Source of the DNA: Alentia gelatinosa
Taxonomy: Eukaryota; Annelida; Polychaeta; Phyllodocida; Polynoidae
NCBI GenBank assembly: GCA_950022655.1
Contig: OX465580.1
Span: 45,878,028-45,942,027 of the forward strand
Direction: 5' to 3'
Length of the DNA stretch: 64,000 nucleotides
Shown here: one piece after another, positions 22,740 to 35,540 of the stretch
Position numbering within the stretch: the stretch's first letter is position 1
How the letters are laid out: each line of letters opens with the position of its first letter
Position numbers and translations under genes: made by a program
Notes under the pieces: generated by a model
Told to the model about the DNA's origin: nothing
The model's input: the letters and a program-made list of their open reading frames with translations, nothing else
Databases searched by the model: none

Positions 22740-23319
22740 AAGGCCACTATGATATATCCCACCTAAGAAAACATATATTTTGCAATTTAAATCATGTTTA
22801 TATATTTATTCAAACTCAGATTAGGGTATTTTGTAGAACTCAAGCAGCCATATTGGATTTACACTAATGTACTTTGTGGATAGGTCTTTTTTTGTTATTT
22901 ATATGAATTCCCCACCCCAGAAAAAATTTGTTTAGCATTTTAAATCATGTTTATATCCTTATTCAAGCCTAAATTATGGTATTTTATAGAATTCAGGCAG
23001 CCATATTGAATTTATGCTAATTCATTCAAGAGATATGATTTCACTTGTGATTTGTATGGATTCCCCACCCCAGAAAACATATGTGGAGCATTTTAAATCA
23101 TGTTTCTATCTCAATTCAAACCAGAATTATGGAGTTTCATATATTTGGGGTGGCCATTTTGGAATTTTGCTAATTTGACCTACTTCCACTACTTGGATTA
23201 ATTTCGATTTTCATTCTGGTAATAAGTAGGGTATTCTGAGGTGATTGCAACTGTCCAGAATTGAATCTATTGCTTTTTGTTGCCGGTTTGGCCCTTTTTT
23301 TGTTTATTTTGACTGGACT
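22740..23319 (-). repeat. Right inverted terminal arm of the 3.7 kb element
   Basis: Reverse complement of 19,597-20,165 with moderate divergence. The CAATATGGC/CCATATTG blocks recur at about 155 bp spacing. Confidence 0.8.
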
Positions 23320-24340
23320 ATAATTGTCGTACAATAGATCATTTTTGCTACATCCTTAGTTATTGCACTTCTAATTTTGCGCAATTTAAAGAACTTGTTA
23401 TTCACATTTTTTAGCACTTTCGCTATGTGCATACTAAAAGTTAACCCTTCGTCTAATAGTACACCGAGATAATTGTAAGTCTTTTTAGAGCATTTATAAC
23501 ATCTCCCCATTACAGCAAATGGACAAATCAGGAGCAAACTTCCTTTTTGTAGGCGCCAGAAACCAACACGTCATAGTTTTTTCGGTATTTAACTTTAAAC
23601 CATTTATATTTGTCCAATTAAAGATTATTTGAATGTTACGGCTAAGATCCTGTCTCGCAATTTCCGGATCCTTGTTATTACTGTATATTATCAGGTCATC
23701 TGCATATTGTATAAATCATATCCCTAATAAATCTTTACACATATCATTAATAAAAATAATAAACAATAAGGGACCTAAGACGGACCCTTGAGGTACTCCT
23801 GTATCTACCTTCCTCACCTCTGACATAGCACCATTAACATAAACTTTTTGTTTTCGATCCTGTAAATAATCAGTTAACCATACAATAATATTTTTAGGTA
23901 ATCCAACTAATCATTCTAGCTTTACTAACAATAGGCTATGCGAAACAGAGTCAAAAGCATTACGTATGTCTACAAAACAGGCCGCCGTAACATCCCCATC
24001 ATCTCGCTGTGAATAGAGGTCCCCTAGTAACTTAAAGACTGCATCTTCAGTCCCCATATTGGGCCTGAAGCCATATTGATTAGGATTCAAGTACTCGTTT
24101 CCTATTAACCAGTCGTAAATAAATTCATGCATCACTTTCTCTTGGATCTTTACAGGCATAGGGAGGATCGAAATTGGCCTCCAGTTGGTTATTTTATGCA
24201 GATCCCCTCCTTTAGGAAGGGGGGTTATTGTTCCCTCCTTCCATGGACTAGGAATCACTCCTGTAGTGAACGACGTTTTTAGAATGAATATAAACTCTTC
24301 TAGAAGTATTAACAGACAATGTTTATGTGACAATGTATTA
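23320..24340 (-). pseudogene. CR1/L2-like LINE, RT domain (5' part of the split LINE)
   Basis: In minus-strand order the frames show WKEGTITPLPKGGDLHKITN and WRPISILPMPVKIQEK, motif A in FVDIRNAFDSVSHSLL, then the next block in the same frame after a stop, ending in GVPQGSVLGPLLFIIFIND. The active-site YADD follows near 23,690, after another stop. The post-YADD block NYLGVLLDEGLTFSMH continues to KDVAKMIY, where the 3.7 kb element interrupts it. At least two nonsense codons are visible. The gene resumes at 19,596. Confidence 0.85.
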
Positions 24341-25500
24341 TACCACGATGTTTGGTAGATGTATTAATTCAAAAAGTACTCTAATTTGTATGTACAATAT
24401 GTGAATTTCTTCATTATATTGGATTATGATGCAGATTTTAGAGGCCCTTCGGTCGTATTTTTGTTAGAGCTAACCTTTTAGAGTCCATCACATAGTCCTT
24501 TGTCTTGTAATGATTCCTGTCATCATTCAAAAGTCGTACTCCTTTGCGAAAAATATGAAAACGTTTATCCTGGTTAAAGTAACCGTCATTCAATGCAAGC
24601 TCATTGGTATTTGGTTCCATTAACCAATTATCTCTGAAAACTGATCTGCGGATAATTCAATGAAGTAGGACAATGTTTTGCTTTCTTACTATGCGGTCCT
24701 ACATTTTAATAATATTGAAGATGAATACGCTTTTGAACTTGGCTTAGTTAATAAATGGCTAATGGCTGTGAGACATGTTATTAATAAGACCAGTTTCAAA
24801 CCTGGTCTTTTGTATTTGTGTATCTGGTCTGAATCATCGGGTGAGACAAATGTTTTATACGTCCTCTAACAGCTAATAAGAGTAACTTTATGACTGGCAT
24901 ACCAAGTAACAGAATCTGTTCGTCTGCGATCTATCTCATCAAATTGCTGTCAAGTTAAAACACAGTTTTCCTATTATTAGAGTCTATTATATATTTAAGC
25001 AATATTTGTCGCCGTGATTGCCTATTCCAAATTCAGTACCTAGTTTCGGTTCAGAAAAGGGAAAAATTATATAAGACGTCCTCACCAGGGTGCAGAACAG
25101 TTCCTGGAAAGAGTGTTCCATTCCTACACATGCAGATGTGTACAGACTTCATACCCAACGTTTCTAATAAAAGAAATTACATCCAAATGTGTCTAAGAAT
25201 ACCATAAGCCGTCTGGTCTAACGGTTTTCTCTTTTCTATAAAGAATGGTAAGTGAAATGGTAAAATCATTTGTTTTTTTTATTACCATAAACAATGATTT
25301 TGTCAACCTTGGGATATGATGTCTCAATGCAAATAGTTCGGTGCTGTTAATGAATCGAAGGAGTAAACCTCGATCACCACGGACCATGAGCATGCACAGA
25401 AGGGGCTTACATTTCTCAACAGATCCGATCATGTACAAAGTCATTCACATTCATGTATATTGGGTCCTTTGTGTTGTATCAGGTCCTCAGTATCAGAACA
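24341..25500. other. Unassigned sequence
   Basis: No convincing ORF, repeat or RNA gene. Confidence 0.4.
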
Positions 25501-25514
25501 TCGGGATAGGTCGT

Positions 25515-25600
25515 ACAGTGGATATATAAAGGGCAGTCAATCAGTGTCGGTCAGTCTGACCTGCAGGACACTGAGGAGTGCACTCACATCTGTAAGTATC
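25515..25600 (+). promoter_or_regulatory. TATA-box promoter with short 5' exon, candidate
   Basis: GGATATATAAAGGGC at about 25,520-25,534 is a strong TATA box. About 30 bp downstream a TCAGTC-type initiator occurs (several near 25,540-25,560), and at 25,592 the sequence ACATCT|GTAAGTAT is a near-perfect splice donor. This is the layout of a short untranslated first exon. No downstream coding exon was identified. Confidence 0.4.
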
Positions 25601-28600
25601 ATTACCAACAGTCCAATGACCACACAACAAGAGAGCATGTTATACAATATTTGTTAATGATGAATCCAGAACATAACTAAGGAAGGCCGTATATTTGAGC
25701 TTAAATGGTAACATATAAAATATGATTTTTTTCTTTTTTTTAAAGAGTTTTCAAAAAGAGTTCACAGTATAAATACAGCGATCTTCCATTGACTCCGTCT
25801 GTTCATCTAGATGACGAACAGAAAATACAAGTACACAAGATAACAGGAAGACATTCTAGTCGCAGGGACTCAGAGTTGTAGTTATGCAAAGGTCATTTGC
25901 AATACACGTACTACTAGGTCTATACGGTTTTATCTCCATATCTTATTACCAAACATCCTTCCTAAGGCTCGGGAAAATGCTTGATAATGTGCATTTATAA
26001 TGCTATTCTGGTATACTACCAGCTACTGCCACTACGGGCAACATACTTAAGCTTAGGGCACTTGGAGTTTTTATTACATGGTTTTTGTTTGAGAAACAAC
26101 AGGTCAAAAAAACTTCCTCCAAATAAGACAATAGACATTGGGCAACAAAACAAAACAAATTACAAGGTACAGTTACAACATAGTACAAACGAGAGTGTTG
26201 GTGGGCGTGGGATCAGCTAACAGAGGACTAGTCAACGCTGCATCTGTTCACATTAGTACACGTGAATACTTGCGGAAATAATTAATCCGGATCATTGTGA
26301 GATGTAAAATACCTACAATGGACGGAAAGCTGTGATATTGATCTTAGTATTATTTTAATCAATTTTTTTCAGATAGACCCGGAAAATAAGCCAGTATTTC
26401 GCCCTTCATCATTGGAAAAGACCCCTGAAATGTTACCAATAAAATCGCTCATTGCAAGTAGATGTAAGGCTAAAGCCTTATTATGCAATTATGCTGCCAC
26501 AAGGTGCTAGATATATGATCTTATATTGTGTTGAACATCATTATATTTTTCAAAAGCATATGTCAGTAGTGACGATAATATTCGTATGCTCGATCGGAAA
26601 TCATCACTACAGTTCTGAAGATAGTTTGCACATGCCCCACCTAGTGGGAGTGCATCTGTAATTTCCCAGAGGTCCTACTTGAATAAACAGGTATTATTTC
26701 ACCCTTCATGCTATATGTAAAGGGCCCTTGCATTTCTACTTAAGGCAGCTTTGAAGCCGCAGTCCGACCGTAGAACGGCTCTTACTCATATATCATAGGA
26801 TGGAAAAGCCAATATAACTTGTCATCGGATGTAGAAGTACTCAAAGTACCTTTTAGTAGCTCTATTACCAACATTTATTTAGACTGCTTTGAAGATAATC
26901 GAAATAGGCTTTTTACTAAATGAGCATCTGATAAATTGTGCTTGTCGTTGGGAACTTTCGACAAGACGCAATATCTTTTGAGAGCTAATATTCATTAATT
27001 TTGAAAATAACGTCGAGAAACATTACCTGTTATTCCTTCATATTCATATCTGGAGCTTGACTTTTTATGAGGGTTCTTTAGATTGTCATTAGAAGAAGAA
27101 TATGACTAAGAAAGGCATAATTCTTAGGGATGGATCAAATGTAATTACATTCTCTAATTCAAAAAATTCAGTTGTTATGTACAAATTAATTCTATATCGA
27201 CCGTATATTCTTTGCATACACTACAAATGTCTTATATCTTCATTCTATTTATTGTTTGACGAGGCGTGTGTGTGGTCCGGCGTATCAAATTTTATTTAGA
27301 TAGCCTGAATCTGGATAAATCCGTTGACAGCATGTAAGAATTTTTGAAAACTTATATCTTCATTCTAGTTTAAGTTTGCCTTTCTCTTGAATGATTTACA
27401 TCGAATCGAATTACCATGAAAAACGACTAAATAAAGGTAAGTCTGTTTCAGAGATAAACGACTGAATTCAGTCACTTGTGGGATCTATTTCATCTTTAGG
27501 TCATCTTTAACTACTCAGACGAAGAAGATGGCCTCAGACGTGGCGCATCTGTTGTTCCCAAACATTTTCATTTTTTGAAAGATCCAATGTTATTTATCAC
27601 TTAATCACTCAAATGCCTTCAATCTCTTGTTGTAATTCTGCTTATGGAATGAACGGTGCAATTTGATAGGAGAAAAATGATTTCTCCGAAAGAATAACCT
27701 TCCAATATCGTGGAATTATGTACTAGTTTCCATTAGAATAACGCCGAAAGACGGCAAATAGCTATTACTAGATGTAGAGGAAGGGAATCAATACTCCGGG
27801 AACACTCTGCCACAACAGCAATAAGAACAACAACAACTCTAAGACATTTAAAGAAATATTGGTTTGGCTTTGCGATGCACTTACTATAGGAACGGCCTCT
27901 CGTCGTCTGCGAGGTAAAAAAAAAGAAAAGGATTACATCAAAGGCACTTTGAATCTATATGTTATGTCTCAATCCCGGCCAAGAAGACGCCCTGCATGTT
28001 CCATGCCATTGCTCACTAAACGATGCAAATACGTGCTGCGTTAGCAGGAGACATTCAACCAGAATGCTGGTTTTTGCGTGTATGGGCCATGCCTACGGTT
28101 TCGTGCCCACAGACTCGAAGCTAAAATCCAATTACCCTCACAAGGTCCTAGCCTTCTCCCTGGGGCTCTGTATTGTTTGGTATTGCTTTTTACAGTTTCC
28201 TGTGAGTATTCCATTCCCTGAACGTCAAGTCCTATCAACACCGATCCACCTGTGAGGATGTTAGTGACCGAAACGAAAAACCTAGAATTGTGATGCCATG
28301 AACCGAGCCTGATGTCTCAGCAGTGAGAGCAATTACCGTACCCAGCAGGGCGGCTGCAGCATTGTGTGCAATGCCATAGACCTGCTCACCCTGTCTGGTG
28401 TCATGGATTGGTTCCTACCACTTTTTGACAGTCATGGGAGTCGCAAGACAGACAGGCACGGTATTATCAGCTCAGAGAAGCTTAGTGGAACTTCCAAATG
28501 TCTCAGGTGTGCTAGAAAATATTTACTCAGTCTCCACAAGTTTTGTCTATTGTTTTTGTTTCGTTTTGTTTCTCATTATATCATTGACAACATCTCATAT

Positions 28601-30300
28601 ACATAAGTTCTTCCTAATGGCAGCCTCCCTGGTACAATAGTAACCACATAGTATAGAGTAAGATTTGATGAAGATTGTAATGGGGACGAGTGTGACGTGC
28701 CCATATTAGGCACAGTTTGCTCAGATGGTGTTTATTTATATCAAAAAGGGCAGATTGTCAGTGGATCTTTATAAAAGCTCATTTGTCATTCTGGTTTTCA
28801 GCGATTCCTTTGTGCATGAGTGCACTTCTTACCTCATGGCCCAACCTCAGGAGCCAGCTCACAGAGTTGCACTGGTAGGTTGTCCTCTCCTTACCTCATA
28901 GCCAAGGAGGTATCTCGTAAGCTACCAGTACAGTACCTTTTGAGGACTGGACTAATTACTCATGTATCTTCATTATCGGTTGTTATAACTGAACTATTCA
29001 CATTTGTATGTCTTGTATCATATATTTCGTATTGATATATGCAGGTAGATTGTTCATACAGTTGTTAATACAAGTGCAATCCTTAACTCATTCCCAAGGA
29101 GGCATCCTGTAAGCCATCAATGCAGCTCGCTCAATTATCTTTGATAAGAATTAAATTATTTACACATATATGATTGCAATAGACCGTTTGAAGTATAATT
29201 TTGCACATCAAAGATCAAGCTGTCCCACTCCTTTATCCTTCTGTATAGTGGTGATGTTTCATGTTTAGTTTTACTATGGTGGTGTTGAATTAGTTTAACT
29301 TTCCTGCCCTGTCTAGTATTGCGGATTCGCGCACCGACATTATTTTGATCTTTTTATCTTGTGTTCATCAGTTTCAGAACTTGTTTGTCTGTACGAGTTT
29401 CCAATAGGTCTATTGAGCATAGGCTGTGTAGTTTTGTCCCCGAACGTCGCAATAATTCCCTCCTAGTATTTTTTTTATATTATCATTTTATTAGGATTCA
29501 ATTCACACCCCTTTGTTGGTGAGACTTGATTATAACAGTGGTTATATTCTGTGGTTATATTCTGATTCCGGGTATCAGTCGGTAAGACAGACAACAGGGA
29601 TAAGGGTTCAGGATACTCCGATTAAGGATGAATTTGGTCTGGCCTCAACCTTGTAGAGAGAATTAATGAAAATACAACACAATTACAATAAGTGGACCCG
29701 TAACCTTGGACCATAGCGAGTATAAAAGTAGGTGTGAGTGGGAAAGAGATGAGGAGGTAATGATGAATGTGGATGATTACAGTGCAGACTCCTGCTTTGT
29801 CACTTCAAGAGGTGATACCAAAAGAAAATGACATTACAGATTGGCGAACTATGTCTTATAGTATTAGTTCAACGTCACCTATCGCGGACACCTGTCGCGT
29901 TGCCGAGACGGAGGGACGGATGTCCGCGATAGGTGACCGAGGAAAATAGAAATATCCCTTTAACCGGTTGAGTCAACGTATTTTGAGTGTACAGATGGTC
30001 GAATAGCGTGTCCTTTTTCCCATCGGGCGTGTGACTGAGATCGAGATCTATGTGAGATTGAGATTTTTAGTACCATTGAGTAGTTTATTTACCTTGTTGT
30101 ATTCCCTGCCGCGCAAATAGGCATCAGTATCGCTATAGGCCAATGTTCCATATTATAGTGCTCTTCCTCTCTTAGATTAGTGTGAAATATGGTTTTCTAT
30201 TGAGCCTTTTGAGTCTATAGCAGATTATCATTAACATTACCATATTCCCCGGCTTAATAACTTTTAATGTTAAACATTTGATGACATCATTGACAGTACT
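25601..30300. other. Long unassigned stretch
   Basis: Short ORFs only. Around 28,870-28,935 and 29,070-29,130 there is a weak ~55 bp direct repeat (CCAAGGAGG(T/C)AT(C/T)). A perfect 17 bp inverted repeat lies at 29,874-29,937. Near 27,960-28,050 the frame reads NPGQEDALHVPCHCSLND, faintly like the Cys/His tail of RNase H LINEs, but this is too weak to call. Confidence 0.4.
29874..29937. repeat. Perfect 17 bp inverted repeat (hairpin)
   Basis: GTCACCTATCGCGGACA and its exact reverse complement are separated by 30 bp. Confidence 0.85.
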
Positions 30301-30539
30301 CTACTGATCGAATATATAAACAAAAGATTTATAGTGCGATGATACATAACAGGCTACTCCCCACCCCCACGACCACCCCCATTTCGTGTTCTCTGTCCTC
30401 CCCGTAAATCTGACCTCTAAAGAGTATGGTGGTTCATCAAAACAATGGTATTTAAAGCCGACGGGCGGTCGCCGATGACCAACAGACCAGTCGACGCTTG
30501 TCAGCGAAGGGGTTTTGGAGACACGACCAAGCAGATAAT

Positions 30540-30774
30540 TCCAGACGCCACGCATTTTTGGCCGCCAACTGTCACTGACTACCACACGTCCATCACAATG
30601 ACATCGGTCGGATCTAGCTGAGGCTTGGTGGATCAGCGGCTTAAGTAAGACCATGGAGTGAAGCCAGGTCTTTGTGATGCCAATGAAGTCATAATCCTCC
30701 AGTAGTAACTTTATTCCTTATATTGTTCCAAACATACTGCGTGTGTTGAAGTGACATAGGTTTAGTCCTTTCAT
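30540..30774 (-). pseudogene. LINE endonuclease fragment (N-terminus)
   Basis: From an ATG at 30,774 the minus strand reads MKGLNLCHFNTRSMF, then after one stop LLLEDYDFIGITKTWLHS. This is the N-terminal block of the apurinic-type endonuclease (EEP) domain of CR1/L2-like LINEs, where the usual pattern is HxNxRSL...ITETWL. The frame then loses similarity. Only this 5' scrap is present here. Confidence 0.6.
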
Positions 30775-30789
30775 TGTGAAGAAGGTAAG

Positions 30790-32085
30790 CAAGATGAAGA
30801 ACAGATGGACGACAATTTAGAGAGTTCTGCGTCGGCTGTCCCAGGCTGTCACCCTATAGGCCAGAGGATCAGGCTCAGTATTCTGGTCTATTGCCTAAAG
30901 TGGGAAATCAAGAAGAAAGTAAATGATAAAGAACAAAACAAAACAGATGGTGAGGTAGTGGTCGAGCAGGCCAATTTCATGTGGTTGAAGGGGGTCTTGA
31001 TATTTCTACGCTATTTTGATGAAATTGAACCTACACTAGGTAAGTATTTAAATGGATAGTTCACATACATTAAACAGTCATAAGATAGGTAATCCATCTC
31101 AGTGTCTCATAGAAATTATATGAGCTTGTCACTTCTGTTCTCAGTGTGCAATGTTTGTGTATATTGGTAGTAGTGATTTGTCCTGGGTTGCCGCCTTAAT
31201 GCACAGTTAGAAGAGTTATTCCTAATCTAAGTCAAATACATCATAGGGAATTCGCTTCGCCCCTTTTCATCTACACATAGCCTGGTACAACATATCATTC
31301 ATTTGGCAACAAATAAGGTAGATAAGTGTCATCTCTTCGCCTAGTTCAACTACATTGCAGGTCCTGAATATTGAAAAGGAAAATAAGGATTGTTTTCTTC
31401 CATATTCCTATCTTCACTCTCAACTTCCAACATACACCTGGCAAGGGGATATTGGGAGGGTGCATTCTGATCGGGGCCTTGGTGATGCAGGAAGTATGCT
31501 CCTACATGTTGTAGACCCACTATATACTTCTCAGTTTTCTAGTGGACTGTATGAAACTACACAGAGCCAACCAACACTGGAGACGCCACCTAGAGGAACA
31601 GGAGGGAATTTTGCAGCTACCACCTGACCATCGTCACCGAGCTGCCAAGACGCAAATGCAGTTAGTCCACTAAAAACTATCATACCTTCTTATAGCTTTA
31701 TTCTTTTTCTATTTTGTTTTCTTCTCTTCTCTTCTTTTTTTCTAATAGACTTATTGGGAATATGATCAAGCCCCATGATACCACTTTATGTTACATGTGT
31801 CTTATTCATACGCCTCTTAGTAGAGAACTATGCTCGAGGAATGTGTAAAAGTGAAATATATATGATGATGTAGTATGAATACCGACACGTTTTTGAAGTT
31901 GCCAAAAGGTTACTCACAAAGCATTTGCCTCCTGACATGTTATCAACATTCCACACCTCTCTCGGCACATCTTCATGTGGCATTGTTTCTGTAGGTTGAT
32001 GCAATATAAGGTATTCCTATATACCCATTTTCGAAACCTCCATACTTACATACCGCTGCTGGGGGTGCAGTAATTATAAGTTATG
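30790..32085. other. Unassigned sequence
   Basis: Plus-strand ORFs at 30,805-31,059 and 31,355-31,627 have no recognised domain. Confidence 0.4.
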
Positions 32086-32089
32086 TAGC

Positions 32090-32200
32090 GAGACTGACGT
32101 TTTCGTCCCAGGCTGACGTTTTCGTCCCGGGCTGATGTTTTCGTCCCGGTCTGACCACGTGACAAAAAGAGCAGCGGGACGAAAACTTAGCTATTGCAAT
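32090..32200. repeat. Three tandem CTGA(C/T)GTTTTCGTCCC units plus one inverted half-unit
   Basis: Units of about 20 bp start near 32,093, 32,113 and 32,133. About 30 bp later GGGACGAAAAC lies in the opposite orientation, so the cluster can fold. It could be a protein-binding array or an element terminus. Confidence 0.7.
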
Positions 32201-32307
32201 TACTCGATAAGGGTGGCCATTTTTCTGGGACTATCGCAGGAAAAGAAATAATCATTTTTATCGATATTTAAAGGTATATAGGAATAGGGAAACCAAGTAC
32301 CGGTAAT

Positions 32308-32420
32308 CAAATGTCAAAGTTACTCGGAAGGGCTTGGAAAAATTACTGCCCGCGGCCAAGGCCTTGGGCAGTAATTTTCCGAGCGTTACCTCGTAACTTT
32401 GAACATTTGCTCACCGGAAA
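32308..32420. repeat. Foldback repeat, copy 2 of the 427-568 family
   Basis: CAAAGTTACTCGGA...AAAAATTACTGCCCGCGG pairs with CAGTAATTTTCCGAGCGTTAC...GTAACTTTG. The same CTCACCGGAA-type right end is found in copy 1. Confidence 0.7.
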
Positions 32421-32689
32421 AAAGTTTCCCTCTAGAACTGTTAGAACCTCCTATAGAGAGGTGGTTTTTTTAAATATGAGAAAGATAGAATAATTGATCA
32501 CATCGTGGTCTTTGTTGCATTTTATGGAGGATGGTCTTACAAGGCGATAACTGAAAAATCGCAAATTTGAGTTTTTGATAATTAAGGCGAAGTCATTTAC
32601 CTTTTTCGACCCATTGCTATATAAAATTGATCGTCCATTACAAGATGTCTTCCCCTCCGAAAGGAGAAACAGTAAGTTAAACTCTTCGA

Positions 32690-32822
32690 CAGATGTCGTA
32701 GGTGTTTTTTATGACCATGTTTAAAATACGGTCTGGCATGAATATCCTAGTCGGTATCGCTGTATTAGGTCCTAATCGTAGTCTTACAGTTATTATCGTT
32801 CTTAGTTTTTAAAACACCTCCC
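32690..32822. repeat. Terminal fragment of the TTTTTAAAACTAAGAACG element family
   Basis: Its reverse complement starts CCAGGGAGGTGTTTTAAAAA and continues CTAAGAACGATAATAACTG, GACTACGATTAGG, ACAGCGATACCGACTAGGAT and TTTAAACATGGTC, in the same order as the left part of the element at 60,500-61,182. The matching second end was not found nearby. Confidence 0.7.
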
Positions 32823-33059
32823 TGGGTGCAAGGAATCACAATCGGACTCATGGGACACCCGCCAGTTGTACGACGGTCTCACGATCATCACTTGATTCCT
32901 TGTGGAAATGTTTTCCCTCCTTCCCCCTCGCATCCGCCTTTTACCATCATGCAGTGACTCTTTTCGAAAGCCACCCACTAGTGTCGAGAAGAATAACCCA
33001 CATTTTGAGGACACGTATTTAATTGGCTTGACGTAAATGCCAAATACAATACCCTCTAA

Positions 33060-33740
33060 AGACAAAGAAGGCCGGACATCGCCTTGGGACGCAACTCATG
33101 AATGTCGGCCGGTGCTAGAGGAGGAGAGCTGGGGGAGCGGGAGCCATGACCATTGCTGAGATCCAGTGACTGAGGCAGCTGATTGGTCATTGGGCACGTC
33201 TCGTGACGGGTCCTCCGGGCGGGGTCTTGTGCCCCGGAGCACGGCCCGGGCGGAGAGGGGACGCTCCATCTCGGTCCGAGAGTGGGCGAGGCGAACTCTA
33301 ATTGGTCGGGCAGTCGTGGCTCAGACCTGCAAAACAGGCGGACGTCACCTGTGCCCTTTCCCAGTGGGGAGTTAAAAAACATCATGACCGGCGAGGATGC
33401 ATCGAAGGAGAAGGGGGCAGGGTGTGGGGGCCCCGCAGGGCGTACGGTCGAGGCCCAGTGTCTAGTCAGTGTCAGACGTGGGGGGTTGGTGGGAGGCGGA
33501 GAGGAAAAGAGCGGCGTGCAGTGCTGTGGAGTTAGAGCAGGGTCGACACTGATTGGACGGCGTGGTAATGGAATAAGAGGATATGGCAGTCCCGCGTCAC
33601 CTCCAGGAGGGTAGCTAGCTCGAGTAGGTGAGAGCGAGCTGGTGCCGCACCCGTGCAATAGCTGTATGTTGCACCCTCGTGCCCGTGCGCTGACATGCTC
33701 CCTTGGGGGTTCCATGGCATTAGATGCACGCACCTATTGT
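33060..33740. promoter_or_regulatory. CpG-rich block with three CCAAT-box motifs
   Basis: GC content is far above the surroundings and CpG is frequent. CCAAT-box cores (ATTGG on the plus strand) occur at about 33,182, 33,300 and 33,551 in good NF-Y contexts (GATTGGTC, AATTGGTC, GATTGGAC). A minus-strand Pro/Ser-rich ORF of 225 codons covers the block but has no domain and is best explained by composition. It may be a promoter or CpG island of a gene outside the recognised features, or part of a GC-rich transposon. Confidence 0.35.
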
Positions 33741-35260
33741 ACCCTTCATGCCCTGACGTCACACTCAATGATCAGTCTTGGAATGACATTTGATTTGTTT
33801 ATAGTCGATGACAGGATGTCAACTCTGGTTAACGTTCATGTGATACTTCCCTTTATTGCTGATATAATGATTGAATAACATTTGGTTGTTGTACTGATGC
33901 GAATTTGCATATTGCCCTGCAAATAGCGCATGTGTTGTTCTTTAGATCAAATGTTGTTTGTCTATCATGATGACAGAAAACATAATGGACGACACAATCT
34001 TTTTGCACATTTCTCGAAAAACCTTGTTTAACATGATTTGTTTCATGGTAAGAAAAACAAACATCCCTCTGCCAATCATAGTCTTGCTCATAAATCTTAA
34101 TCATCTTATTTCTGTCTGACAGCTCTATTTTCTTTAGTGTATTCTTGTTTCTTATATAAAACTGACGTATGGGATGGGTCTGTTTATATTAAATACTTTT
34201 TGTATTCTTTATCATGCTATAAAGCATTTGAATGGGTGCTTTGAGTGCAACCGGAACTTTTTTCATAGTAGCTACATTTCCGGCCGCTGATCGGTCAATT
34301 CTTTGGGCACGTGAAAACAATTCACTGTTACATTCCTGCACTAATCATGTGTCGATGGTCAGTTTTCCCCTAAATGTTTATCCATTTATCTCCACTGCTT
34401 TGCTCTTCACATGTTAGTAGAAAACAATACCCAAGTGTGCCTTCAACAGAGTCCTCTCTGGCAGCTTTATCCAAATATACCTTCGCCACATTCCCATTTA
34501 TATACTACTCAAATACTAAAAACCAACATGTGTAGGATATGGCTGCATAGTCTTTGTAAGTATATAGAAAATTGAATCATGTCTTTTCTCGTTCATGCTT
34601 ATGCCAATGTGTAGAGATACTGATCACAACATTGTAAATGTTATGTCTTGCGGGAGAAAGACCACAATGACATCTGATGTAATGATGATCAATTACAAGA
34701 ATCATTCTTTTCCATCTTTTAATGATTAGAATCTGAAAGCTACGTCATCAGATAAAATCTCGTTCCTTGAATGAGGCCTTGCTTACAAATTCACTCCTGG
34801 GATAGCGCCCCAAACTGTCTACCTTGTTATAAGTTATAATCATATCAACCCAGTGGTAGCCAAACATAGTAAAAAGGAAACGTGACTTCACCTCAATTAT
34901 ATGAAAATGTGTTTTGGCAAATGATATTAAAAAAAACACTCTCTTGGCAAAGCTTTGACGAATGTATAGTATAGACTGCTCGACCAAACCAGGGAGCGCC
35001 AACCTTGTGACGGATGACCACAGTTTGTGGCATATGACATTTAGACCAATGAACAGTCTTATCAGTCCTACTCCTCATTCTCTAACCCTACCCTCTATGA
35101 ACCAAGGGATATCCTTCTATGACATTGTCCTGCCAGTTGCTGAATCGCCTACGATATAAGATCTTTCTTATTGAATAATGGGACATCGATACTCCTCCCA
35201 CCATTATCCATTTATCTAACTTCCAGTATGGGACCGTTCTTCTACCGGAATTTATAATAT
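33741..35260. other. Unassigned sequence
   Basis: No supported feature. Confidence 0.4.
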
Positions 35261-35540
35261 ATAGAAACAGGATTCCTGTGGAGTAAGTAAGTAAGATATT
35301 TACCGTATTTTAGCTGTAGGAGCCATTTTAAATCCGATTTGGGCACTCAACGGTCTTGGCGTAAGTAGGTTTCTTCCCTACCTTTAGATCTCCAGCAGGA
35401 AGCGGCCACTGCTTGTATCCTGGAACGTTACTAAGCAATCGTAAATAGGTCACGATTCTGACGTCATACTCGCTAACGTTGCAACTGCATTTCCATGCTT
35501 AAAAGCACTCTCCCAGCGCTTACTATTCTCTGCTCCATTT

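Larger units (their letters stand above)
19597..23319. mobile_element. 3.7 kb element with ~570 bp inverted termini, inserted in a LINE
   Basis: The ends are AGTCCAGTCAAAATAA and its exact reverse complement. The inverted arms run about 19,597-20,165 and 22,740-23,319. Each arm contains about three tandem subrepeats (~155 bp) marked by CAATATGGC and ACATATGTTTTCTGGGGT. The flanking LINE sequence is rejoined in frame if the element and one copy of a 2 bp AT are removed. No transposase was recognised; the interior holds two piggyBac-like MITEs and one possible short exon. The superfamily is undetermined. Confidence 0.8.

Noticed and set aside
28041..28255. RNase H LINE C-terminal tail (GQEDALHVPCHCSLND)
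   Set aside because: Only a few residues fit, and no neighbouring RNase H or RT was found.
33056..33733. 225-codon minus-strand Pro/Ser/Arg-rich ORF
   Set aside because: Long only because the block is GC-rich; ORFs overlap on several frames and no domain is visible.
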